Translations under genes and position numbers: made by a program
Part shown: piece after piece, positions 1 through 7,573 of the stretch
How the letters are laid out: the number at the start of each line of letters is the position of its first letter
Numbering within the stretch: the stretch's first letter is position 1
Assembly: GCF_900105385.1 (NCBI RefSeq)
Contig: NZ_LT629772.1
Coordinates: forward strand, 1,054,001-1,118,000
DNA length: 64,000 nucleotides
Source of the DNA: Microlunatus soli
GTDB lineage: Bacteria > Actinomycetota > Actinomycetes > Propionibacteriales > Propionibacteriaceae
Reading direction: 5' to 3'
The notes under the pieces: model-generated
The model's input: only the letters and a program-made list of their open reading frames with translations
Told to the model about the DNA's origin: nothing
Databases searched by the model: none

Positions 1-255
1 CGACCGCTTGGTGAGCGGGACTCGCGGGCGAGAAACAGGTGCCACGTCGACCCTTTCTGATGCGTACTACTACAGCGCGTCAAACCTATCAGCACCATAA
101 CCCAGCGCGCCCACCGACGGGGCCCCGGACAGGTCGGCTTCGCCCGGTTCCAGCTCAGGGAGCGGCCGCGCCGGGGCCGGCGGCCGGTCCGGGGGTAGCG
201 CAGACCGAGCCCGATCGGCTGCGCGCAGCGGCGATGCGTCGTACGCTCTGCAACC

Positions 256-1839
256 ATGGCCACCCCGACACGGGGGGCGAGCGGAAGCCCCTTCCCGGCC
301 GCAGCCGAGCAGCCGTGGCCCGAACGCCTGCTGGCGGCCGATCGGTCGATCATCAGCGACCTGTCGCTGCGCGGCACGGTGCGGCGCGTCGTTCGAGCGG
401 CCCGGGATCTGATCGATGCCCGACAGGTGACGCTGGAGATCTTCGCCGACGGAGTCGACAACGAACGCCGGCTGGTCCGGGCCGGCGGATGGCCGGTCAG
501 CGCTGACTCCGATGACGGTGCTCTCACCGAACGGATCGGCGGGACCTGGGATCCTGCGGATCGGGAGCTCGCCGGTCGACCGTTCCCGATCCGGACCGGC
601 GATCGGGAGTACGGCCGGCTGTTCGTGCTGCCGGCCGACGGTGCCGATCTCGCACCGGACCAGGAAGTGCTGATCGGCGCGCTGGTCGAGACGGCGGGTA
701 CGGCGATCCGCAACGCCCAACGGTACGAGGAGTCCGGGCGGACCCAGGAATGGCTGCGCGCGGTGGCCGAGGTGAGCCGCAGTCTGATCAGTAGCCAGCG
801 TGCCGGGACCTTGGAGCGGATCGCCGAACGGGTCCGCGACCTGGCCGACGCCGATGTCGTCTCGGTCGTCCGGCCGGATGGTGCCGACGACGTGGAGGTG
901 GTGGCCGCGATCGGTGTCGGCGCCGAGGACCTGACCGGCGTCCGCTACCTCCGAGCCGGCTCACTGGCCGGCGAGGTGATGCGGCGGCGGCGCGGCGTGC
1001 TGTTCGACAATGCGCAGCGCTACGTCGAACCGACCCTGTGCCCGCGGTATGCCGATTCGTTGGGGTCGGTGATGGCGGTTCCCCTGGACGCCGAGCACGG
1101 CACCAGCGGCGCGGTCGTGGTGGGCCGCGGCGGTCAACGTCCGTTCAGCCGATCCGACCTGGAGGTGGCTGCCAACTTCGCCGGTCAGGCCGCCCTCGCC
1201 CTGGAATTGGCCGAGGCCCGTGCCGACCAGGATCGGCTGCGTCTGCTCCGGGATCGGGACCGAATCGCCCGCGACCTGCACGACCGGGTGATCCAGCGGC
1301 TGTTCGCGACCGGGCTCGAACTGCAGAGCATCGCGACGGTCACCGCGGCCGGACCGGGGGCACGGTTGGTTGACGCCGTTGCCGACCTGGACGACACGAT
1401 CCGGGAGATCCGAACCACGATCTTCGCTCTCCGACAGCAGAGCCTCGACTCCCCCAGCGGACTGCGCGGCATCGTGTTGTCGGTCGTCGCCGACCTGACC
1501 ACCGGGCTGCCCCGGACACCCGAGGTCGTGTTCGTCGGACCGCTGGACACTGTCGCTGAGGCCGATCTGATCTCCGACGTCGAGGCGGTCGTCCGGGAGG
1601 GACTGACCAATGTCGTGCGGCACGCCGACGCCAAGCGGGTCACGCTGCGGATCGAGATCGCCGCGGGCGAACTCGAGATCTACCTCGGCGACGACGGCTT
1701 GGGGATCGCCGATTCGGGCCGTCGCAGCGGACTTGCCAATCTTCGTCGGCGCGCCGAGCAGCATGGCGGTACGTTGACCATCAGTACTCCACCCGGTGGC
1801 GGTACGACCCTGTCCTGGATCGTCCCGCTGCGGCCATGA
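256..1839 (+). CDS. GAF-domain sensor histidine kinase (HisKA_3 class)
   Basis: A 527-residue two-component sensor kinase. Two GAF-like sensory segments occupy roughly residues 30-150 and 170-315. The dimerisation/phosphoacceptor helix follows with RDLHDR (His342), then a HATPase_c domain with an N-box (NVVRHA) and G-boxes (DDGLGI, GLANLRRR). No transmembrane helix or signal peptide is visible, so it probably senses a cytoplasmic cue. The architecture recalls DevS/DosS gas and redox sensors, but I cannot identify a haem ligand. Its stop codon overlaps the open frame of the response regulator downstream, its presumed phosphorylation partner. The ATG has no clear ribosome binding site, and positions 1-255 show no gene I can support. 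Confidence 0.88.
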   Translation: MATPTRGASGSPFPAAAEQPWPERLLAADRSIISDLSLRGTVRRVVRAARDLIDARQVTLEIFADGVDNERRLVRAGGWPVSADSDDGALTERIGGTWDPADRELAGRPFPIRTGDREYGRLFVLPADGADLAPDQEVLIGALVETAGTAIRNAQRYEESGRTQEWLRAVAEVSRSLISSQRAGTLERIAERVRDLADADVVSVVRPDGADDVEVVAAIGVGAEDLTGVRYLRAGSLAGEVMRRRRGVLFDNAQRYVEPTLCPRYADSLGSVMAVPLDAEHGTSGAVVVGRGGQRPFSRSDLEVAANFAGQAALALELAEARADQDRLRLLRDRDRIARDLHDRVIQRLFATGLELQSIATVTAAGPGARLVDAVADLDDTIREIRTTIFALRQQSLDSPSGLRGIVLSVVADLTTGLPRTPEVVFVGPLDTVAEADLISDVEAVVREGLTNVVRHADAKRVTLRIEIAAGELEIYLGDDGLGIADSGRRSGLANLRRRAEQHGGTLTISTPPGGGTTLSWIVPLRP

Positions 1840-1874
1840 GCGTTGGGGGACGCCTTGCCCGAAGGAGACCGGAT

Positions 1875-2573
1875 ATGACGGCGGCACCGGATATGCCAGC
1901 CGGGCCGAAAACCGACCCGACGACGCCGACGATCGGCGTGTTCATCGTCGATGATCATGAATTGGTCCGCCGCGGCCTGGTGTCACTGCTGGGCACCACG
2001 CCCGACCTGCGCGTCGTCGGCGAGGCCGCGACCGCCGAGGAAGCGCGGCGGATGATCCCGCAGGTCGCGCCGGATGTCGCTCTGCTGGACGGTCGGCTGC
2101 CGGACGGCTCCGGGATCGATGTCTGTCGGGACGTCAGGTCGGCGATGCCCGGTCTGCACTGCCTGATCCTGACCTCCTACGACGATGACGAGGCGCTGTT
2201 CGCCGCGGTGATGGCCGGGGCGTCGGGATACCTGCTCAAGCAGATCGGCGGAGCGTCGTTGACCGACGCGATCCGGACGGCCGCCACCGGGCGTTCGCTG
2301 ATCGACCCGGTGATCAGCGGCAAGCTGCTTTCCCGACTCCGCAGACCGACCCCCGACAACCGCGCCGAGCAGTTGACCGAGCGGGAACGGGAGATCCTCG
2401 ACCTGGTCGCCGAGGGCCTGACCAATCGGCAGATCGGTGCCCGGATGTACCTGGCGGAGAAGACGATCAAGAACTACGTGTCCGGGCTGCTCAGCAAGCT
2501 GGGCATGCAGCGCCGCACCCAGATCGCGGTGTTCGGGGCCCAACTGCGCCAGCACGACGATTCCCCTTCCTGA
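1875..2573 (+). CDS. NarL/LuxR-family response regulator
   Basis: A 232-residue response regulator. The receiver domain (about residues 17-135) carries the acidic pair in VDDHE, the phosphoacceptor Asp72 in LLDGRLPDG and the conserved Lys in YLLKQ. A LuxR-type helix-turn-helix fills the C-terminus (LTEREREIL, NRQIGARM, EKTIKNYVSGLLSKLG). The frame is open from 1836, overlapping the kinase stop by 4 bp, but ATG 1875 has the ribosome binding site GAAGGAG at 1861-1867 with good spacing, so I prefer it. It forms a DevSR-like two-gene operon with the kinase. Its target genes are unknown from sequence. Confidence 0.9.
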   Translation: MTAAPDMPAGPKTDPTTPTIGVFIVDDHELVRRGLVSLLGTTPDLRVVGEAATAEEARRMIPQVAPDVALLDGRLPDGSGIDVCRDVRSAMPGLHCLILTSYDDDEALFAAVMAGASGYLLKQIGGASLTDAIRTAATGRSLIDPVISGKLLSRLRRPTPDNRAEQLTEREREILDLVAEGLTNRQIGARMYLAEKTIKNYVSGLLSKLGMQRRTQIAVFGAQLRQHDDSPS

Positions 2574-2970
2574 TCGCGCCCGTCCCGATCGCAACCCGTC
2601 CTGATCGCAACCGCCCCCGCCCGGATCCGGTCTGCCGGCCGCGGGGAGCCGATGTTCGGGACCTTAGGCCCTGTCGTCGACCGGTGAGCACGACAAGGAT
2701 GTTGGTCGGCCGGTCGTCGCCTGCGACGCCCGACCTACCGCCCCATCTCGAGGGCAGCAATACCGACTTGGGGTCGACGCACCGCGGGACGTCTCGACGT
2801 TCGTGCGTGCCGATACTTCGGGGGAAAGTCGGCACCGGTTTCGGCCGTTCTTCGTGTCCTGCCCAACTTGGCCTTGTTGCTCCGGGATGGGGCGTCCTCC
2901 TGCCTGATCCGGGTGCTACCGCCGTTCGATCGGCACCGCCACGGACCCCGGGACCGCCGATTCCGGGCCG

Positions 2971-2989
2971 AAAAACCCGACGAAACGGG
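2971..2989 (-). terminator. Rho-independent terminator downstream of erpA
   Basis: Read on the minus strand this is a 4-bp GC stem CCCG/CGGG with a six-base loop, followed directly by five T residues (2975-2971). It is the only textbook stem plus T-tract I see near erpA. It lies about 80 bp beyond the erpA stop, behind the larger hairpin at 3004-3049. Confidence 0.6.
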
Positions 2990-3003
2990 GCCGACAAAGC
3001 AGA

Positions 3004-3049
3004 CTGCCGGGCTCCCCCTGCCACGGTCGGCAGATGGGGAGCCCGGCAG
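3004..3049 (-). terminator. Long-stem hairpin just after erpA
   Basis: Perfect 14-bp arms (3004-3017 CTGCCGGGCTCCCC and 3036-3049) enclose an inner 5-bp stem CTGCC/GGCAG. The hairpin begins 22 bp past the erpA stop. No T-tract follows, so it may slow polymerase or protect the 3' end while the hairpin at 2971-2989 terminates. Confidence 0.55.
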
Positions 3050-3071
3050 CGAGGCTGTCGAGCGGTGCGAC

Positions 3072-3431
3072 TCAGTTGAAGCTGTCGCCGCAGGCGCAGG
3101 AGCTGGTCGCGTTCGGGTTGTCGATGGTGAAGCCCTGCTTCTCGATGGTGTCGACGAAGTCGATCGTGGCACCCATCAGGTAGGGGGCGCTCATCCGATC
3201 GGTGACCACGTTGACGCCGCCGAAGGTCTGCACCACGTCGCCGTCGAGGCTGCGCTCGTCGAAGAACAGCTGGTAGCGCAGTCCGGAGCAACCACCGGGT
3301 TGGACCGCCACCCGCAATGCCAGGTCGTCGCGGCCCTCGCTGTCCAGCAGCGCCTTGACCTTGGACGCGGCCTCGCCGGTGAGCACGATGCCGTCGGAAA
3401 CGGGAGCCTCGATGGTGGCTTGTTCGGTCAT
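3072..3431 (-). CDS. erpA: Iron-sulfur cluster insertion protein, ErpA/HesB family
   Basis: A 119-residue A-type Fe-S carrier that would bind a cluster and pass it to apo-enzymes. The three family cysteines are visible: one in GGCSGLRY and two in the C-terminal SCACGDSFN. The frame is open to 3515, but ATG 3431 (MTEQATIEAP) is preceded by GCGGAGGAAAG and gives the usual family length, so the upstream part is not used. Candidate clients in this window include the radical-SAM enzyme LipA. The pairing of erpA with a glycerate kinase on the same strand is part of the conserved actinobacterial backbone. Two hairpins follow its stop. Confidence 0.93.
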   Translation of the reverse strand: MTEQATIEAPVSDGIVLTGEAASKVKALLDSEGRDDLALRVAVQPGGCSGLRYQLFFDERSLDGDVVQTFGGVNVVTDRMSAPYLMGATIDFVDTIEKQGFTIDNPNATSSCACGDSFN

Positions 3432-3559
3432 ATCTTTCCTCCGCTGAGCGAATGGAGCGTGCACGCTGATGAATTCAGTGTAAGCACGGCCTCGCCACGG
3501 ACCAACCAGACTCACCCTGCGAGACGCTGCGACAACCGACCCGCCCTATGTCGCAGCGG

Positions 3560-4627
3560 TCACCAGGTCCAGCTGCGGGCGACGCGATTCACCGTCGCCG
3601 CCAGCTCGACCGGCGCAACGTCACCGACCGGCTGGTCGACCCGGGACTCCCGTACGCCGTAGGCCGATTCGATGCCCATCGACCGCATCTCCCGCGATCC
3701 GATCACCACTTCACCGGCGATCAGGATCACCGGGACGTTGCTGCTCTCGCCGAGCCGGGCGATCCGTGCGACGACGCCACCGCCACGCTCGGCGAAGTCG
3801 AAGACGCTGCAGCCGGTCACCAACAGGTCGGCGCCGCGAATCACCCGCGGCAGCCCGGCGAGCTCGGCGCAGTAGGCCGAGCCGGTGACCACCCGGCCGC
3901 CGAGCAGGTCGGCGACGAACCCGAGGCCGCCGGCCGCACCCCAGTCCTCGGTCTCCCGCTCCCCCGGCGCCGCAGCGACGGTGAAGGCCTGCAGGCTGGC
4001 GTCGGTGGCCAGCAGCAGCTCCGGGTGCCAGCCCTGGTCGCGGCCGAACCTGGAGGTGATCCCGCGCAGCCCGAGCAGCGGCAGGCCCTGCTGACCGGGT
4101 GGCACCACGAGGGTCACCCGGCGGCCTCCGAGCAACTGCCGGACCGACCGCAGATCGACCCGGGAGACCCCGTGCAGCCCGGCGACGCCGGCATCCAGCG
4201 CGACATTGGCGGTCGCCCCGAGGGCGCCGAGCAGCCCGGCCCCGGCGTCGTGTGCCCGATTGGCCGAGACGTCCAGCACCACCTCCGGCGCGTGGTACGG
4301 GCTGGCTGCGAGGGCTTCGGCCAACGCGATCCCGAGTGCGGCGGAGGAGGCGTCCCGGTCGATGCCGAGTTGGGGCTCGCCGGTCGGCGGCTCCACGCTG
4401 ACCAGCAGCCGTTCCGGGGTGTCGACGACCGTGGTCAGTCCGCCGCCGGACACACCGTCGGACGGTTCGACCTCGACCTGGTCGGCGACCGCGCGGGCAA
4501 AACCTGCTCCGGCCTCCCCGATCGGGACGACGGTCGTCTCGGCACCGGACCACGCATCGGCCAACACCGCACCCGCCCGTGCCGAACGCAGCGCACCGAT
4601 CGCATCGGTGGCGATGATCACCCGCAT
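3560..4627 (-). CDS. Glycerate kinase (GarK/GlxK-type)
   Basis: A 355-residue enzyme that phosphorylates D-glycerate with ATP. The N-terminus (MRVIIATDAIGALRSARAG) and the segments VEPSDGVSGGGLT, GAAGGLGFVADLLGG and LVTGCSVFDF have the shape of this family. The frame is open to 4762, but GGGAGG lies 9 nt upstream of ATG 4627; the alternative ATG at 4636 abuts that Shine-Dalgarno and is less likely. It is transcribed away from the SDR gene at 4747, so the 120 bp between them hold divergent promoters. The SMP-30 and GlcD-type genes in the window could feed small acids to it, but that link is inference. Confidence 0.82.
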   Translation of the reverse strand: MRVIIATDAIGALRSARAGAVLADAWSGAETTVVPIGEAGAGFARAVADQVEVEPSDGVSGGGLTTVVDTPERLLVSVEPPTGEPQLGIDRDASSAALGIALAEALAASPYHAPEVVLDVSANRAHDAGAGLLGALGATANVALDAGVAGLHGVSRVDLRSVRQLLGGRRVTLVVPPGQQGLPLLGLRGITSRFGRDQGWHPELLLATDASLQAFTVAAAPGERETEDWGAAGGLGFVADLLGGRVVTGSAYCAELAGLPRVIRGADLLVTGCSVFDFAERGGGVVARIARLGESSNVPVILIAGEVVIGSREMRSMGIESAYGVRESRVDQPVGDVAPVELAATVNRVARSWTW

Positions 4628-4746
4628 GTCCGCCATCCTCCCAAGCAGGGCAAGCCCGACGACGGCAGGGTGAGGAACGGCTGCGCGGCGGACCAAGATC
4701 CGGGTCGCGCGTCCGGGGCGGATCGGGCACCAGTAGCGTTTGCCCC

Positions 4747-5526
4747 ATGCCTGAGTCGACACCGCAGTACGCCAGCTACCCGAGCCTGTCCGGCAAGCAC
4801 GCCTTCATCAGCGGCGGCGCGTCCGGAATCGGTGAGGCCGACGTCCGCCACCTTGCCGGTCAGGGCGCGACGGTGAGCTTCGTCGACCTCGACACCGACC
4901 GCGGCGAGAAGCTCGCCCAGGAGCTGACCGACGGCGGCGCCACGGCCTTCTTCCAGCGCGCCGACGTGACCGACGTCGAGGACTATCTGGCCAAGATCAA
5001 CACCGCCGCCGAGCAGCACGGCCCGATCACGGTCTTGGTCAACAACGCTGCCAACGACAAGCGCACCCCGTTCGCCGACGTCACCGTCGACCAGTGGGAC
5101 TCCGAGATCGCGGTCAACATCCGGCACCACTTCTTCGCCGCCCAGGCGGTCGCGCCGATGATGCGGGAGGCCGGCGGCGGCTCGATCATCAACATGGGCT
5201 CGATCACCGCACATCTGGACTTCCCCAATCTGACCGGCTACATCGCTTCCAAGGCAGGGATCGAGGGCCTGACCCGGACGCAGGGTCGCGAATACGGCAA
5301 GTGGAACATCCGGGTGAACTGCATCATCCCGGGCTGGATCCTGACCGAGAAGCAGCTCGAGGTGGTGGCCAAGCCCGGAGACATCGAGCGGCTGACCGAA
5401 CAGAGTCAGAAGATCCCCAACAAGTTGTACGGCGAGGACATCGCCCGGATGGTGCTCTGGCTGGCCGCCGACGACTCGCGCAACTGCACCGGACAGAAGT
5501 GGGTCGTCGACGGCGGCTGGATGTGA
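4747..5526 (+). CDS. SDR-family sugar/alcohol dehydrogenase
   Basis: A 259-residue classical short-chain dehydrogenase. It has the Rossmann motif SGGASGIG near residue 20, VNNAAN, a catalytic Ser in NMGSIT, and YIASK giving Tyr165/Lys169. The C-terminal GQKWVVDGGWM is typical. With the SMP-30-like lactonase 2 bp downstream it makes a plausible oxidative sugar pathway: sugar to lactone by this enzyme, then lactone hydrolysis. The sugar cannot be named. A -10-like TAGCGT (4734-4739) lies 7 nt before the ATG and there is no Shine-Dalgarno, so the mRNA is probably leaderless. Confidence 0.88.
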   Translation: MPESTPQYASYPSLSGKHAFISGGASGIGEADVRHLAGQGATVSFVDLDTDRGEKLAQELTDGGATAFFQRADVTDVEDYLAKINTAAEQHGPITVLVNNAANDKRTPFADVTVDQWDSEIAVNIRHHFFAAQAVAPMMREAGGGSIINMGSITAHLDFPNLTGYIASKAGIEGLTRTQGREYGKWNIRVNCIIPGWILTEKQLEVVAKPGDIERLTEQSQKIPNKLYGEDIARMVLWLAADDSRNCTGQKWVVDGGWM

Positions 5527-5528
5527 TC

Positions 5529-6401
5529 ATGAACGACCCGGTCGCGAAGATCACCGCCGAACAGCTGAGCGCTCCGTGCACCGCGCACGGGGAAGGCCCG
5601 CTCTGGGATCCGGCCGGTGACCGACTGTTGCTGGTCGACATGATCGTCGGCGACATCGTCACCGTCGATCGGGCCGGGCACCACAATCGCACCCACGTCG
5701 CCGACGTCGCCGCCTGCCTGCGGCACCGGAGTCGCGGCGGCTACATCCTTGCCACCGAACGAGGTTTCGTCACCCTCGATGATCAACTTCGACCGACCGG
5801 ACCGGAGATCGCGGCGTTCACCGACACCAAGATCAGGATGAACGACGGCGGCTGCGACCCGCAGGGGCGTTTCTACTGCGGCAGCATGGCCTACGACGAG
5901 ACGACCGGTGCCGGTTCGCTGTATCGGCTGGACACCGACGGCTCCGTGGCGCCGGTACTCGACGACGTGACGATCTCCAACGGGCTGCAGTGGACTGCGG
6001 ACGGTCGACGGGCGCTGTACAACGACACCCCGACCGGCCAGGTCACCGTCTTCGACTTCGACGATGATCATGGAACCTTCGGCGATCCGCGTCGCTTCGT
6101 CGCCGTCGACGGGCCCGGAGCACCGGACGGGATGGCGATCGACACCGAGGACGGCATCTGGGTCGCTCTGTGGGGCGGCTCTGCGGTGCGCCGTTACTCC
6201 TCCGACGGCCGGCTGACCGCGGTGATCGACCTGCCGGTCAGCAACGTCACCGCCTGCACCTTCGGCGGCCCGGACCTGCGCACCCTCTACATCACCACCT
6301 CACGGCAGGGCCTGGCCGACGGCGAACAGCCCGAGGCGGGCGCCGTCTTCGTCGCTGAGCCGGGCTTCACCGGCACCACCCCGTACGCCTACGCCGGTTG
6401 A
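5529..6401 (+). CDS. SMP-30/gluconolactonase-family lactonase
   Basis: A 290-residue beta-propeller protein of the SMP-30/gluconolactonase/LRE family. Diagnostic segments are EGPLWDPAGDRLLLVD near the N-terminus (Glu metal ligand), MNDGGCDPQGRFYCGSM in the middle, ISNGLQWTADGR and PDGMAIDTEDGIWVALWGG (Asp ligand). The ATG lies 2 bp past the SDR stop, so translation is probably coupled. The same frame stays open far upstream inside the SDR gene, but that part has no SMP-30 character. The expected role is hydrolysis of an aldonolactone made by the SDR enzyme. A 65-bp perfect palindrome follows the stop. Confidence 0.87.
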   Translation: MNDPVAKITAEQLSAPCTAHGEGPLWDPAGDRLLLVDMIVGDIVTVDRAGHHNRTHVADVAACLRHRSRGGYILATERGFVTLDDQLRPTGPEIAAFTDTKIRMNDGGCDPQGRFYCGSMAYDETTGAGSLYRLDTDGSVAPVLDDVTISNGLQWTADGRRALYNDTPTGQVTVFDFDDDHGTFGDPRRFVAVDGPGAPDGMAIDTEDGIWVALWGGSAVRRYSSDGRLTAVIDLPVSNVTACTFGGPDLRTLYITTSRQGLADGEQPEAGAVFVAEPGFTGTTPYAYAG

Positions 6402-6407
6402 ACCTCC

Positions 6408-6472
6408 ACGCTGACCCGTCAGTTTCTCCCCGACACGCCGGGCGTGTCGGGGAGAAACTGACGGGTCAGCGT
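6408..6472. repeat. 65-bp perfect palindrome between convergent genes
   Basis: Arms 6408-6438 and 6442-6472 are exact reverse complements (31 bp). Bases 6439 and 6441 also pair, leaving one unpaired centre base. The left arm begins ACGCTGACCCGTCAGTTTCT. It sits 6 bp after the lactonase stop and 26 bp before the stop of the convergent DinB gene, so it could end transcription from both sides. It has no T-tract and is far longer than a usual terminator stem. Confidence 0.85.
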
Positions 6473-6498
6473 TGGGGGTCGAGCCGTCTGACACCTCG

Positions 6499-7260
6499 TC
6501 AGCCGTCGGTCGTTGCACCCTTCGCGATCGCGTCCAGATCGCGTACGGCGAAGCGGAGGTGCTCCCATTCCTCCTCCAAGATCACGTGCAGGCAGGACCG
6601 GACCGTCTCCGGATATTGCGGGGCATGCGGGTTCTTGCGTTCGGCGGCCAACTCCTCGACGGTGACGCCGGTCAGGAAATCGGTGACCATCGCGACCCGC
6701 TCGGCACGGACCTGCAGCACCTCGTCGTAGGACGGTTTGTCGGTGCGGAACACCGAGGTGTCCGCGCCGTCACCGGCTGTGCCGGCGTCCTGTTGTCCGA
6801 TCGGGTGGAACGGCTGCTCGATCTCCAGGACACCGCGCCCCAACCAGGTGTCGGTGGCGAGCACCAGATGCCGCAGGGTCTGGGCGAAGGACCACTCACC
6901 GGCGACCGAGATGTCGACCGTGCCGGCCGGCATGGAGGCGGCCCGGTCCACTGTCGTCGCCCAGGTCTGCTGCAGTGTCGCCCAGGCGGACCGCAGTCCT
7001 TCGGGATCGGCCGCGCGGCGCTCGGACCGACCCGGGAACCGCCGGTTCAACTCGGCCTCGACATACCCGCCGACATCGACGTCGTTGACCCGCAGACCTC
7101 CGTCCGCCGGCAGCCACGGCGCATCGATCTCGGTCTGCTGTATCTCGACCCCGCGCATCACCACACCGGACAGGTCGGACTCGACGAACCGGGCAGCCCG
7201 CAGATCGGCACCGACGAACCGTGCGCCGCGGAGATCATCGGATCCACCGAAGGTAGCCAT
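6499..7260 (-). CDS. Pentapeptide-repeat plus DinB-like protein
   Basis: A 253-residue protein. The first 45 residues hold pentapeptide repeats (DLRGARFVGADLRAARF), and the rest, from about residue 65, is a DinB-like four-helix bundle (SFAQTLRHLVLATD, RSCLHVILEEEWEHLRFAVRDL) with histidines placed as DinB metal ligands. DinB/MDMPI-fold proteins in actinomycetes are usually mycothiol-dependent transferases or are uncharacterised. Two adjacent ATGs (7263 and 7260) follow GGGAGGGGA; the second has the better spacing. The frame continues to 7557 through the tandem array and promoter of the glycosidase, which I do not count as coding. Substrate unknown. Confidence 0.8.
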   Translation of the reverse strand: MATFGGSDDLRGARFVGADLRAARFVESDLSGVVMRGVEIQQTEIDAPWLPADGGLRVNDVDVGGYVEAELNRRFPGRSERRAADPEGLRSAWATLQQTWATTVDRAASMPAGTVDISVAGEWSFAQTLRHLVLATDTWLGRGVLEIEQPFHPIGQQDAGTAGDGADTSVFRTDKPSYDEVLQVRAERVAMVTDFLTGVTVEELAAERKNPHAPQYPETVRSCLHVILEEEWEHLRFAVRDLDAIAKGATTDG

Positions 7261-7360
7261 CATTCCCCTCCCTGACCGGCACCCATCGGGCACCGTTGCT
7301 CGATGATCATCGGGCCGGCCGAACGATGGTCGCCAATCTATCGCCGCTGTCGGACACTGC

Positions 7361-7480
7361 CCCGAGAAACGATCAACGGCCTGTGGAAGGTGATCATCGG
7401 CCCGAGAAAGTGATCTTCGGCCCTGGAAAGTGATCATCGGCGAGAAAGTGATCTTCGGCCCTGGAAAGTGATCATCGGCA
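7361..7480. repeat. Six-copy ~20-bp tandem array upstream of the GH116-like gene
   Basis: Six units of 18-22 bp run without gaps. Two types alternate: CGAGAAAGTGATCTTCGGCC (7403-7422, 7441-7460) and CTGGAAAGTGATCATCGGC (7423-7440, 7461-7480), with degenerate copies at 7361-7380 and 7381-7402. The 38-bp pair 7403-7440 is repeated exactly at 7441-7478. Each unit is about two helical turns, so proteins bound to successive units would share one face. The array stops at the -35-like TTGACA. Operator function is inference. Confidence 0.85.
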
Positions 7481-7509
7481 TTGACATGGAACACACCGCC
7501 GTATGGGAT
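7481..7509 (+). promoter_or_regulatory. Candidate promoter of the GH116-like gene
   Basis: A consensus -35 TTGACA (7481-7486) directly abuts the tandem array. A weaker -10 follows, either TATGGG at 7502-7507 (15-bp spacer) or TGGGAT at 7504-7509 (17-bp spacer). The start codon is 65 bp further on, leaving a short leader that contains the Shine-Dalgarno. Confidence 0.5.
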
Positions 7510-7573
7510 GGACCGGGTTCGGTGACCGCCCGGCGAACTCCGCACAACCACCAGCACTCAGGAGAAACGACAC

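Larger units (their letters stand above)
2574..3071. other. 498-bp gene-free interval
   Basis: I support no coding sequence here. The open frames that cross it lack recognisable domains and a credible start. The first 40 bases hold the short direct repeat CCTGATCGCAACC and variants. The right half holds two terminator-like hairpins for erpA, listed separately. The middle part (about 2640-2960) shows nothing I can interpret. Confidence 0.6.

Noticed and set aside
5094-5528. Upstream extension of the SMP-30 lactonase inside the SDR gene
   Set aside because: The SMP-30 family begins at the ATG at 5529; the extension is an alternative frame of the dehydrogenase.
7361-7480. Possible CRISPR array
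   Set aside because: The units are contiguous without unique spacers, are only about 20 bp long and no cas gene is present. The same applies to the arrays at 38221, 45193 and 49715.
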